Shown: piece by piece, positions 24,584 through 32,888 of the stretch | Position numbering within the stretch: the stretch's first letter is position 1 | Layout: each line of letters starts with the position of its first letter | Source: Oscillospiraceae bacterium | GTDB lineage: Bacteria; Bacillota; Clostridia; Oscillospirales; CAG-272 | Assembly (NCBI GenBank): GCA_015064505.1 | Contig: SVSB01000015.1 | Location: forward strand, 1 to 53,793 | Direction: 5' to 3' | Length of the DNA: 53,793 bases | Translations under genes and position numbers: made by a program | Notes under the pieces: model-generated | What the model was told of the DNA's origin: nothing | What the model saw: the letters and a program-made list of their open reading frames with translations, nothing else | Databases searched by the model: none

Positions 24584-24869
24584 ATATTTGCGAAAATTTT
24601 TATCACGAGGGTTTGTTAGCCCATTTTTTGACTTCTCCCGGAAAGGAGCCTTTATTAGCCTTGCCGTTTTCCCCGTCTTCTTGTAGGGACCGGCGTCCCC
24701 GACGGTCCTTTTCCTCCGGGTTTCTCGCCGAGATGGTAATTGTTGTTTCGCGCGTACACCTCATCCACCGCTATCGCGGTCCCCCTTCTCCCGCCGGAGA
24801 AGGCTTACGTTAGCCTCCCTTGTGTAAAGGTTTCGCGGTGGTGAATGACAGTCCGGTGGACTGTCAGAG

Positions 24870-25095
24870 CCGCGAAACCCTCAAGGGGAAGCCTCGCCCT
24901 CTCAGTCGCTTCGCGCCAGCTCCCCCGGAGGGGGGAGCCTTATTTAGCCTCCCTCTGCCCTTTAAGATTCTTCGCTTTGCTCAAGAATGACAAAAGGGCA
25001 GTAGAATTGCTTCCGTTGCCCTTTTCACCTTTTGTATATAAACTTTTCTGAAAGTTCTTTGGGGGTGCGGGGGTTTTCTTTCAAGAAATCCCCGC
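24870..25095. repeat. Left copy of a long inverted repeat flanking three genes
   Basis: About 226 bp, nearly identical to the reverse complement of 27162-27424. Shared blocks in the same order: CCGCGAAACCCTCAAGG, CTCAGTCGCTTCGCGCCAGC, TTAAGATTCTTCGCTTTGCT, GTAGAATTGCTTCCGTTGCC and the D-type hairpin. Confidence 0.85.
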
Positions 25096-25165
25096 GTTCT
25101 CCTTCGTATTCTAACTTCCCCCGCGTATTCCTTCGTTTCTATCTAATCCCCTCTATTCAGGTTTT

Positions 25166-25576
25166 TCACGCTGCTCCGCCGCCGGAAAGCCACATAAATA
25201 TTGCACTCCAAAAGACGTTTACAATAAATGGCCCGACGATGGCGAGGGCAGAAAGCACGATAAGCAAAATACGCAACCAGCGCACGTTATCGCTTGAAGC
25301 CGCAAGCACCAAGGCGGCAAAGGGAAACACGAACATCATTATAACGATAAACCACCAGCTGTGGTACCAGGGGATCACGTATCTGACGCCAGAGGAACGG
25401 CGGTGCTTTTTCTGCTTTACGGGAGCGCGGTTTCCTGCGCGCATCTCCTCGGGGCAAGGCTTGCCGCAGATGGTGCAATTATCACTTGCAAAGAAGCATT
25501 TGCACTCGGGGCAATAATTGAGATCGGGGCGATCAAAGCTTTCGTCCTCATCGAAATATCCAAGGCTTCTTCCCAT
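25166..25576 (-). CDS. Small membrane protein with zinc ribbon
   Basis: 136 residues. Cytoplasmic N-terminal part with two cysteine pairs, YCPECKC at 21-27 and CTICGKPC at 34-41, forming a rubredoxin-like knuckle pair, then a basic stretch (KQKKHRR) and two membrane helices (about 74-93 and 101-129). ATG at 25576 was chosen because GGGAG lies 8 bases upstream and a promoter fits; a much longer frame reaching back over yfcE has no coding support. Function unknown; such proteins are common in Clostridia. Confidence 0.8.
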   Translation of the reverse strand: MGRSLGYFDEDESFDRPDLNYCPECKCFFASDNCTICGKPCPEEMRAGNRAPVKQKKHRRSSGVRYVIPWYHSWWFIVIMMFVFPFAALVLAASSDNVRWLRILLIVLSALAIVGPFIVNVFWSAIFMWLSGGGAA

Positions 25577-25604
25577 TTTGCGGCTCCCTTCTTTTTGTAT
25601 TTTC

Positions 25605-25633
25605 ATTTTATCACAGTCAAATAAAATTTGCAA
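25605..25633 (-). promoter_or_regulatory. Promoter of the zinc-ribbon gene
   Basis: Minus strand: TTGCAA (25633-25628), 17 bases, TAAAAT (25610-25605). Confidence 0.6.
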
Positions 25634-25649
25634 TACTCTTCTTTTTCTC

Positions 25650-25678
25650 TTGTAAACCGCAGGAAAATGCGCTATCAT
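25650..25678 (+). promoter_or_regulatory. Promoter of yfcE
   Basis: TTGTAA (25650-25655), 17 bases, TATCAT (25673-25678), divergent from the zinc-ribbon promoter. Confidence 0.55.
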
Positions 25679-25708
25679 AATATCAGAAACCAACAAAGGA
25701 GAAAAAAT

Positions 25709-26263
25709 ATGAAACTGCTTTTTGCATCCGATATACACGGCTCTGCCAAGTGCTGCAGAGCGCTTATGGAAAGAATTGCCGAGGAAAAACCCGACAAGGT
25801 GATTTTGCTTGGAGATCTGCTCTACCACGGCCCCCGCAACGCACTTCCGGGGGAATACGACACCACGGTGGTCGCGGAGCTGCTTAACTCCCTTTCCCCT
25901 GCCCCCGTTTGCGTGCGCGGAAATTGCGACAGCGAGGTGGACCAGATGGTTCTGCACTTCCCAATGCGCGCATCCACGGGCACTTTGATGCTTGATAACG
26001 GCACCACCGTTTACCTCACCCACGGGCATCTCCTTGACAGCATTCTTCCCGTTGCTTCTATGGAAAAGGAAAAGACCTGCGTTATCTTCGGTCACACTCA
26101 CGTGCCCGAATGCACCGAGGAGGGCAACGTTATACTTATGAATCCCGGCTCCGTTTCCATCCCCAAGGCGGGCTCCACCTACTCCTTTATGACCTACGAA
26201 AACGGCACCTTTGAATGGAAGGGCGTTTTCGACGGTCTTATGTACAGGAAGTACACCCTATGA
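25709..26263 (+). CDS. yfcE: YfcE-type metallophosphodiesterase
   Basis: Calcineurin-like phosphoesterase, 184 residues, the same length as E. coli YfcE. Metal site residues in order: ASDIHGS, GDLLYHGP, GNCDSEVD, THGH and GHTHVP. YfcE acts on artificial phosphodiesters in vitro; its natural substrate is not settled. ATG at 25709 with AAAGGAG upstream. It overlaps the nucleoside hydrolase gene as ATGA, so the two form an operon; a joint role in nucleotide or nucleoside breakdown is plausible. Confidence 0.92.
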   Translation: MKLLFASDIHGSAKCCRALMERIAEEKPDKVILLGDLLYHGPRNALPGEYDTTVVAELLNSLSPAPVCVRGNCDSEVDQMVLHFPMRASTGTLMLDNGTTVYLTHGHLLDSILPVASMEKEKTCVIFGHTHVPECTEEGNVILMNPGSVSIPKAGSTYSFMTYENGTFEWKGVFDGLMYRKYTL

Positions 26264-27120
26264 CAACGGAAAAAACAAAAAAGCTCCTTATGGACACCGA
26301 CATTGCAGACGCCCCCGACGATGCCTTTGCCATTTACATGGCAATGTGTATGGGCGCGGAGATCGTTGGCGTGACAACCGTTTTCCGCGATACGGAAAAA
26401 CGGGCGGAAACCGTAAAAGAGTTGCTTTCCGCCTTCGGTGGAGGCTACGAAAACGTGCCCGTTGTTGCGGGAAACGGCGATAAAAAAACGGACGATGCCG
26501 CAGATCTTATAATTGATTGCTGCAAAAAATACGGCAAGGAGCTGACGGTCATAGCCATCGGCCCGTTTACCAACATAGCAAGGGTAATAGAAAAGGATCC
26601 CAAGGTACTTTCCCTTGCAGATAAGGTGGTAATTATGGGCGGCGCGTACTTTAAGCAGTACGCGGACTGGAACGTTATGTGCGACGTTGAAAGCGCCGCA
26701 AAGATGTTTGAAAACGCAGAAAACCTTCAGTGCATCGGTGCCGACGTGACCCATTTGCTTGACATAGGCGAAGAAAACGCCCAAAGGCTTATTGATTATA
26801 AGGGAAAAAACAAAGCCGCCGCGTACGTTTGCCGCCTTTATGCCCGTTGGTACAAGGAAAACCCCAATGACCTTACGGTGCTCCACGACCCCCTTGCGGT
26901 CTATTACGCTCTGCACCCCGAAGTGTGCTCTACCGAGCTTGCGCCCGTTACCGTCATTACCGACGGTGCCGCAAGAGGTATGACCTTGAACTTAAACGCA
27001 TATTCCAAAACGGCAATGAACCCATTTTACAGCAATATTGTTCCACGCACCGTTAAGGTGGCAAAAACAGTCGATAAAAACAGCTTCATTGATACGTTTA
27101 TGAAGCTGTTCGATGAATAG
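26260..27120 (+). CDS. Nucleoside hydrolase (IunH family)
   Basis: Cleaves the N-glycosidic bond of ribonucleosides to free base and ribose. 286 residues, slightly short of the usual 310. Ca-binding N-terminal motif MDTDIADAPDDAFA, with two extra residues compared with the common DTDxGxDDA, plus VIAIGPFTNIA, VIMGGAY, NVMCDVESA and LHDPLAV. ATG at 26260 overlaps the yfcE stop. The specificity-deciding His/Tyr region near the C-terminus does not allow a clear call between pyrimidine- and purine-preferring types. Confidence 0.92.
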   Translation: MTTEKTKKLLMDTDIADAPDDAFAIYMAMCMGAEIVGVTTVFRDTEKRAETVKELLSAFGGGYENVPVVAGNGDKKTDDAADLIIDCCKKYGKELTVIAIGPFTNIARVIEKDPKVLSLADKVVIMGGAYFKQYADWNVMCDVESAAKMFENAENLQCIGADVTHLLDIGEENAQRLIDYKGKNKAAAYVCRLYARWYKENPNDLTVLHDPLAVYYALHPEVCSTELAPVTVITDGAARGMTLNLNAYSKTAMNPFYSNIVPRTVKVAKTVDKNSFIDTFMKLFDE

Positions 27121-27161
27121 GAAGTCAACGATCGAAGAATAGTTAGAAAACGAGAGATAAT

Positions 27162-27424
27162 GCGGGGGCTTTCTTGAAAGAAATCCCCCGCACCCCCAAA
27201 GAACTTTCAAAACAGTTTATATACAAAAGATGAAAAGGGCAACGGAAGCAATTCTACTGCCCTTTTCTCATTCTGAGCAACGGAAGCCATTTCACTGTCC
27301 TTTTGTCATTCTGAGCAAAGCGAAGAATCTTAAAGGGCAGATGGAGGCTAAATAAGGCTCCCCCTCCGGGGGAGCTGGCGCGAAGCGACTGAGAGGGCGA
27401 GGCTTCTCCTTGAGGGTTTCGCGG
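27162..27424. repeat. Right copy of the long inverted repeat flanking three genes
   Basis: About 263 bp. It matches 24870-25095 in reverse complement, with about 37 bp extra due to a local duplication around CATTCTGAGCAACGGAAGCC (27270-27310). Confidence 0.85.
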
Positions 27425-28235
27425 GAGTGAATTGATGTCCGGGGTGCAGCACGCCCGTAGGGCGAGCGATAGGTTTTTCCTTTTTTCGCAACGCAAGTTG
27501 CGCCAAGAGCCGCGAAAGGACCGACCCGAAGTACCGAACCCCGAAGGGGTGAGAAGCGCGCAAGCGCGGAGCGAAGCGACTGAAGTACCGAACCCCGAAG
27601 GGGTGAGAAGCACCGCTTGCGGTGCCTGAAAAGGAGACAAGGGGGACCGCGACAGCGGTGGATGAGGTGTTCGCGCGAAACAACAATTACCACCTCTGTT
27701 TCTTCTTTACGCAACTCCCTTCGTCACGCTACGCGTGCCACCTCCCTCCGCAGGGAGGCTCAGGAGGCGAAACGCCTCCCCTACAGTGGCGAACACCCCG
27801 CCGCATCCAAACGCATCTCGCGCAAGCGACGGATGAGGTGTACTTGTAAGCCAAACTAACTTAAGGCCCCTTTGTGTAAAGGGGGCTCCGCGAAGCGGTG
27901 GGGGATTGTTTTTCGTCGATTACAATCCTTCCGTCTTTGGCTTTGCCAAATCCACCTCCCTTTACACAAGGGAGGCAAACGAGAGGCTTCCCCTTGAGGG
28001 GAAGGTGTCGCGTAAGCGACGGATGAGGTGTGAGTGCACAGTAGCAATCACCATCTCAAAACGCCTCTTTACGCAACTCCTTCCGTCTTTGCCTACGGCA
28101 AATCCACCTCCCTCCGCAGGGAGGCTAACGAGAGCCTTCTCCCGCAAAACCCTCAAGAGGGAGGCATTGTAGGGGCGTACCTTGGTGCGCCCGTAAGGCT
28201 CCCCGCAAAGGTGATAGCAAACAAATGTAAACGCA

Positions 28236-28270
28236 AAAGCTCCCGTGTGCAAGCACACGGGAGCTTTTTT
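28236..28270. terminator. Bidirectional terminator after large secreted protein 1
   Basis: Perfect stem AAAAGCTCCCGTGTG / CACACGGGAGCTTTT with a four-base loop and T-tracts on both strands. It lies 14 bases after the stop of the minus-strand gene. Confidence 0.85.
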
Positions 28271-28284
28271 AATTAACCGTTTTA

Positions 28285-31131
28285 TTACTTGGTATGGCAG
28301 AACTCAACGATATCGCCGATTACGGTGTATTTACCACCAACGGTTTCGCTTCCGTCCACAACTGCGTAAGGACGAGCAGCAAATTCAGCGGTGAGATAGC
28401 CTGCCTCATTAAATTCAAGCAGACCGCGGAAGGTTACGGTATCATCCGTGCCGTTATAGAGGTAATTTCTTGCCTCTGTGTCGTAAGCAATAGATTTACC
28501 TACAAGCAGCTCTGCATCGTTTGTTCCGGAAATATAGGCAATATTATCCTTGTTGGAAACAGCAGCCATAACTACGCCGAATTCAACTACCTTGTTGGTG
28601 TCTACCCAGTTTGCGGAAGTCGTAAATCCAACGCGAACAGCCTCGTTCTGATTACCCTCAACAACTCTGGTCTGAACCTCACCGTTATGAACAAGCTTGG
28701 TATTGTCGATCACGTGAACGTGCTCTTCAGAATTAACGGAACCGAAGTTACCGTTGATAACGGTGGTATCAGCTTCGGGGTTTGCAGCTATGATGGTACC
28801 ATCAGAAACTGTATTAAGCTTAATGGAGGAATGGGTAGTGTAAAGTCTTGCAACAACGCCGTTGTTCACAAGGTCAACGATTCTTACGTTTGCACCGTCA
28901 CTAACAATGATATTGGTGTTACCGGAACAATTTACGGAAAGATCAGGGTTGCAACCGTAATCCTTAGAAACGCCGTTGATCTTGCCGTTGGTGAGCTTGG
29001 TTCCCGCAAATACGTACGCCCAATCAAGACCGTTGAGCTCTATCTTCTGGTCAATTCCGGATTTGTCGGTGGCATTCTGCTCGATCTGTGCCGGCATTGA
29101 TCCGCGCGCGCCGCTGACAAGCGCGAGCTTAAAGCTGTCATTACCTTCAGAAGCGTTATAAATACAGTTATCGTCTGCACGGAAGTTGTGCCAGTTAAGG
29201 AAGAAATACTTTATGCTACTGGTTCCCCTGAAGGAAAGATTGGAGAATGCAAGGTCCGTATAAACCACAATGGAGTTAACGATCTGCGCGGTGTAAAGAG
29301 TGCCTGCGCCGTTATCCATGCTGGAAATGGTAAGCTCTCCTCCGGCATCGCTGATTTTTGAATCGGTGAAAACGGAATTACCGCAAACCATCACGGTTCC
29401 ACCTCTGTTCCACTTCTTAACCGCTTGAGAAGCTACGTCAAGAGTCTTTTTAGGCTCGTTTACGGTGTAACCCGTGTTGCCGTCATGACCATTAACTGAA
29501 TCTACATAGATGGTGGGCCCGCCGTTTGCATCGGGTGTAATCTTCATAGTATCAAGGCAGTGGCGGCAATATACGGCTGCATCTTCGGTTGAGTCGCCGG
29601 TGTTAAGGATGAGCTGATTGTGATACAGAGAAGCATCCATTTCCCAAGTTGCGGAGGCAACGGTACCGGAACCATCAACGTACTTATACGTATTAGTTCC
29701 GCTGTTGCCGCAATATACAGCCGTAGAATCCTCAGTGGAAAGCTTATACTTATTATCAAAGTTGTTGTATACGCTTTCAGCATAGTCATCATCACTGCAG
29801 ATCATATTGTCATAATAAACGGAGCTTGTGATACCGCTTACGTCGTTACCATCGCTGTTTTTCTCGGGAGTTACCGCATTAACACCAGACGATCCAACAT
29901 TGTCTAAGTACTTGATAAACATATTTACGGTCAAACCGCTTGCATTATAATCCTTGTTAACGGTACCGTCGGTAACTCTTGAACCAATGATTCCGCCGCC
30001 TTCGTTAAAGTATGCACTGTTTATATACATATTCAGGGTGGTACCGGAAACACCGGGAACACCTGCATATGCGCTTGACTTGCCGCTTTCGGTTCCGCCA
30101 AGGAGATACAGATCATACTTGAAGTCTGTGCCGTTCATATAAACGTTCATGGTGCAACCGGTGTAGGTATCATTACCGAACAGAGCGCAGAAGTTGTCAT
30201 GCACGAATCTTACGGCACCCAAGTGGAGATTGAACGTAATACCTGTGTGAGTTATCTGTGCAGACCTGCTTCTAAGGCATACATACTGATATTGACCGCC
30301 GTTGAGAGTAACGGTCTGCTGGTTGTTTTGGAAAGATTCCCCGGGAACGTACACCGTATTGGTGCCTGTTAGTTCACCGTTCACTACTATAGGACGGTGA
30401 GAAGCGGCATTAGCATCAGCATAGGAGAATTTAACGTTCGAACCAACGGTAAAGTCAAAACCCTGGCAGTAAACGAGAAGATTTGAATGGTCAAATTTAA
30501 AATTCATATAATTCCACTCAAGATAGCAACCAAGAGTCAGCTTCATGGTGGCTTGTGAGGTGAGGGTCAGCTCACAAGGAGTTTCGTTATCGTAGAAGTT
30601 GTACAGATGTCCGGCTTCTATGTCCTCGATCTTTTCAAAAACCGCTTGGGTGCGAGGGTTGGAAGCGGTTCCGGAGTAGCAACGGTATGCATTTTCCGGA
30701 TAGTTTACGGTACACTTCTGCGTCCATACAAGCTTTTCTGTGCCTTTGTGCGCATCAGTATAAGTTTTGATATAACCGGACTGATGAGGGAGAGTAGTTG
30801 ACTGTCCCCAAACAATAATAACTCTTTCAAAATTTTCAGTACCGTCAAAGACTACGGTTTCCAAGCCTTCTTGATTGGAAATTTTGCCCGTGACAAGTCC
30901 GAATAAATAACCTACGAGCAGATGCTTCGTGGGATTGGCGGAATCAAATACCTCGTCATAAAGAATAACGAGATCATTCTCCCCCTGAATTATACCGGTT
31001 TCAAGAGTTTCTTCGGTGGAGGAAACAGCATCAGCCGCAACGACGGTCTCGCTGTTAAGCGCAACGGGTGCAAGACCCATAAGCATAACGGCGCAGAGGA
31101 CGAACGCAAGAATCTTATTGAGTTTTTTCAT
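28285..31131 (-). CDS. Large secreted protein 1, probable beta-helix surface protein
   Basis: 948 residues. Signal peptide 1-34 (LAFVLCAVMLMGLAPVA). No membrane anchor or LPXTG motif; the C-terminus is IGDIVEFCHTK. Many short Asn/Gly/Thr-rich turns and the segment IYVDSVNGHDGNTG ... KTLDVASQAV near the middle resemble the start of parallel beta-helix (pectate-lyase-like, DUF1565) domains. ATG at 31131 with GGAGG 8 bases upstream; the RBS overlaps the stop of the 43-residue peptide gene, so the two are coupled. Paralogue of the 938-residue protein at 47890-50706; both end in an RPYAVVDGSETVGGKYTV-type block. Function unknown; no catalytic motif recognised. Confidence 0.85.
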   Translation of the reverse strand: MKKLNKILAFVLCAVMLMGLAPVALNSETVVAADAVSSTEETLETGIIQGENDLVILYDEVFDSANPTKHLLVGYLFGLVTGKISNQEGLETVVFDGTENFERVIIVWGQSTTLPHQSGYIKTYTDAHKGTEKLVWTQKCTVNYPENAYRCYSGTASNPRTQAVFEKIEDIEAGHLYNFYDNETPCELTLTSQATMKLTLGCYLEWNYMNFKFDHSNLLVYCQGFDFTVGSNVKFSYADANAASHRPIVVNGELTGTNTVYVPGESFQNNQQTVTLNGGQYQYVCLRSRSAQITHTGITFNLHLGAVRFVHDNFCALFGNDTYTGCTMNVYMNGTDFKYDLYLLGGTESGKSSAYAGVPGVSGTTLNMYINSAYFNEGGGIIGSRVTDGTVNKDYNASGLTVNMFIKYLDNVGSSGVNAVTPEKNSDGNDVSGITSSVYYDNMICSDDDYAESVYNNFDNKYKLSTEDSTAVYCGNSGTNTYKYVDGSGTVASATWEMDASLYHNQLILNTGDSTEDAAVYCRHCLDTMKITPDANGGPTIYVDSVNGHDGNTGYTVNEPKKTLDVASQAVKKWNRGGTVMVCGNSVFTDSKISDAGGELTISSMDNGAGTLYTAQIVNSIVVYTDLAFSNLSFRGTSSIKYFFLNWHNFRADDNCIYNASEGNDSFKLALVSGARGSMPAQIEQNATDKSGIDQKIELNGLDWAYVFAGTKLTNGKINGVSKDYGCNPDLSVNCSGNTNIIVSDGANVRIVDLVNNGVVARLYTTHSSIKLNTVSDGTIIAANPEADTTVINGNFGSVNSEEHVHVIDNTKLVHNGEVQTRVVEGNQNEAVRVGFTTSANWVDTNKVVEFGVVMAAVSNKDNIAYISGTNDAELLVGKSIAYDTEARNYLYNGTDDTVTFRGLLEFNEAGYLTAEFAARPYAVVDGSETVGGKYTVIGDIVEFCHTK

Positions 31132-31144
31132 CTTCGTTTCCTCC

Positions 31145-31276
31145 TTAACCGATGAGCCAGCTTACCAGAACGGAGCTGCCTTCTTCGTTATTTGCACTGG
31201 CGAGAGTGGCAGTGCTCACTTTTTCCGTCAGATCAATAACCGTGATCTGAGGAGCCGAGTAGGTCTGTTTTTTCAT
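31145..31276 (-). CDS. 43-residue peptide gene, copy 1
   Basis: Short gene, ATG at 31276 with GAGGG upstream, stop at 31145. The product starts MKKQTYSAPQITVIDL, has a Thr/Ala/Asn-rich middle and a hydrophobic end SSVLVSWLIG. Residues 18-43 are identical to those of copy 2 at 50719-50850, although five codons differ silently, so it is certainly translated or was until recently. It lies 13 bases before large secreted protein 1 and shares its promoter. No cysteine, no clear signal peptide. The MKKxYxAPxI start is common among unexplained clostridial short peptides. It could be a peptide precursor, a signal or a chaperone-like partner; no modification enzyme is nearby. Confidence 0.85.
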   Translation of the reverse strand: MKKQTYSAPQITVIDLTEKVSTATLASANNEEGSSVLVSWLIG

Positions 31277-31350
31277 AATGTTTCCCTCTTCATAATCGGC
31301 AAAACGTCAAATGGGGACACTTGCCGTTATTAGATATCTATACATTATAA

Positions 31351-31379
31351 ATTATACTTGCGGTTTTATACAAAGTCAA
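31351..31379 (-). promoter_or_regulatory. Strong promoter of peptide/secreted protein locus 1
   Basis: Minus strand: TTGACT (31379-31374), 17 bases, TATAAT (31356-31351). Hexamers and spacing are identical to locus 2 (50913-50941). Confidence 0.8.
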
Positions 31380-31743
31380 CCTTTTTGCATTTTTTCGTAG
31401 CTTTAGCTAAAAAAAGTGCGTTTTTTTCGTCAAAAAGTGCAAAAAGCAAGCCAATTTTATACTCTTGCGTTTTTGCGCAGTTTTTTGCAAAAATAAAAAG
31501 CCCCCGCAGGAGCCATTGTTAGCCTCCCTCTTGAGGGTTTTGCGGGAGAAGGCATAAATTAGCTTCCCTTGTGTAAAAGGAGGTGCCGAGGAACGAGGCG
31601 GAGGGATTGTGGAGAAGCGCAAAAACAATCCCCCACCGCTTCGCGGAGCCCCCTTTGCACAAAGGGGCCTTTAGTTAGTTTGGCTAACAGGACACCTCAT
31701 CCACCGCTAACGCGGTCCCCCTTCTCCCACTGGAGAAGGCTTA

Positions 31744-31860
31744 CGTGACGTCCTTTGGGACGGTCACGCGGCGATATAAATCCCTTGCGGGATCTGCGAT
31801 ATATTTTTACAAAATGCGATATACGCTCCGCGTGCGATATGTTTGCTTCGCAAACGAGCT
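31744..31860. repeat. CGATAT hairpin string, copy 1
   Basis: Hairpins CGTGAC...GTCACG, ATCCC/GGGAT, ACGC/GCGT and GTTTGC/GCAAAC are separated by CGATAT. The same series, inverted, is at 41174-41291; a longer one is at 44027-44223. Loops differ between copies while stems are kept. Confidence 0.85.
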
Positions 31861-31919
31861 TGCGGACTACCCCTTTTTTGTCCTTTATATTTTTCTTTTT
31901 GAAAGTTCTAAGGGGGCGC

Positions 31920-31945
31920 GGGGGATTTCTTTCAAGAAATCCCCC
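31920..31945. repeat. D-type hairpin (GGGGGATTTC / GAAATCCCCC)
   Basis: Twelve-base perfect stem centred on TC. Other copies: 25068, 27164, 34345, 40961 and 53369. At 34345 the stem reads ATCTC/GAGAT, a compensatory change. Confidence 0.85.
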
Positions 31946-31976
31946 GCACTCTCTCGTATTCTATCTATTTAACTAT

Positions 31977-32888
31977 TTAACCAAAAATCTTCTTTACTGC
32001 CGCATCTATGGGTCTTGCAAGGAGATTCATTGCAAGGACAGCAAGGTACGCGCCCTCGCCGTAGGGCAGATACGTGCGAAGTACTATTGCAAGAGCACCG
32101 CATCCCGCTCCGTACACAAGCTTACCGACGGCCGTCATGGGCGAGGTTACCGTATCGTTTGCGGCGAAGACGGCGCAGAGCATCAGAGCGCCCGAAAAGA
32201 GCTGCCCGAGAGTCCATCGCATTATATCAAAATGGGTACACAGCAAAGCGCACGTGCCCGCGGCACCCGCAAGATACGCAACTGTAATATGCCAGGTTAC
32301 GGTTTTTCTTAACACGAGATAAGCAAAGCCCGCAAGGAGCAGAAGCGTGCTTACCTCACCTATGGCGCCGTCCATATCGCCGATGAACATATTAACCAGC
32401 GGCACGGGGGAAAGCTCCCCTGCCTTAAGTGTGGCGCTTACGTCAACTCCCGTTGCGATGGCGGTCATACCGAAGTTCTGTCCCCATACTGCGGAAGCGA
32501 ACACTCTGCCGCAGACGGCGGGGTTAAGGATATTCTTGCCAATGCCGCCGAACGCGCCCTTTATTACCACGGTGCCGAAGGCGGCAGAAGCCGCAACCAC
32601 GTAAAGAGGCACGTAGGAGGGGAAGGTAAACGCCAATACAAGGCCCGAAACGCAGGCGGAAAGATCGGTGATCCCCACCCGACGGCGGACTATAAGGCTC
32701 ATTACCAGATCGCAAATAACGGAGGTAAGCACCGCCGTTGCCGCAATAAGCAAGGCGCGAACGCCGAAGGTATAGACCGACCAAGCAAGGGCGGGCATTA
32801 ACGCAATAAGCACGTCAAGCATCATTCCGCTGACCGTATCGTTACCCGCAATAAAGGGAGCGCTTTCGCGAATATTACGCTTCTTCAT
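31977..32888 (-). CDS. rnfD: Rnf complex membrane subunit RnfD
   Basis: 303-residue membrane subunit of the Rnf ferredoxin:NAD oxidoreductase, which couples electron flow to ion export. About nine helices are visible; the FMN attachment region reads GVDVSATL, with the Thr expected to carry covalent FMN. GKNILNPAVCGRVF and FAANDTVTSPMT are typical RnfD/NqrB segments. ATG at 32888, GGAGGG upstream, overlapping rnfC by 14 bases. In Clostridia the operon normally continues rnfG-E-A-B; here rnfD is followed within 32 bases by repeat modules and no other rnf gene is in the window. Confidence 0.93.
   Translation of the reverse strand: MKKRNIRESAPFIAGNDTVSGMMLDVLIALMPALAWSVYTFGVRALLIAATAVLTSVICDLVMSLIVRRRVGITDLSACVSGLVLAFTFPSYVPLYVVAASAAFGTVVIKGAFGGIGKNILNPAVCGRVFASAVWGQNFGMTAIATGVDVSATLKAGELSPVPLVNMFIGDMDGAIGEVSTLLLLAGFAYLVLRKTVTWHITVAYLAGAAGTCALLCTHFDIMRWTLGQLFSGALMLCAVFAANDTVTSPMTAVGKLVYGAGCGALAIVLRTYLPYGEGAYLAVLAMNLLARPIDAAVKKIFG

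Larger units (their letters stand above)
24521..25165. repeat. Mosaic of palindromic modules (no gene)
   Basis: After the ECF promoter come: a GGACCG/CGGTCC module (24683-24708), a reversed GATGAGGTGT module (about 24756-24805), a hairpin GACAGTCC/GGACTGTC (24847-24865) and the long composite 24870-25095, which recurs inverted at 27162-27424. It ends with a GGGG-rich hairpin centred on TTTCAAGAAA (about 25068-25094). Confidence 0.85.
27121..28284. repeat. Large mosaic of palindromic modules (no gene)
   Basis: Starts with the right copy of the inverted repeat (27162-27424). Then two copies of GAAGTACCGAACCCCGAAGG (27529, 27583), three GATGAGGTGT ends (about 27663, 27833, 28022), two TTTACGCAACTCC blocks (about 27704, 28067) and one GGCCCCTTTGTGTAAAGGGG block (27866). 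A GGGGCG/CGCCC hairpin lies at 28172-28192. Small open frames here repeat from module to module and are not genes. It ends in the terminator at 28236-28270. Confidence 0.85.
31277..31976. repeat. Promoter region, AT-rich DNA and module mosaic after rnfD (no gene)
   Basis: 31381-31495 is AT-rich without a clear element. From 31500 on: a reversed GGCCCC-type module (31614-31672), a reversed GATGAGGTGT module (31686-31741), a CGATAT hairpin string (31744-31860) and a D-type hairpin (31920-31945). The block 31626-31945 recurs inverted at 40961-41425. No transcription terminator specific to rnfD is obvious apart from the D-type hairpin. Confidence 0.8.

Noticed and set aside
25166-26101. 311-codon version of the zinc-ribbon gene
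   Set aside because: The added 175 codons lie antisense to yfcE and before the promoter; ATG at 25576 has an RBS.
27121-28284. Possible CRISPR array
   Set aside because: Repeats differ in length and type, spacing is irregular, copies are not all in the same direction and no cas gene is present.
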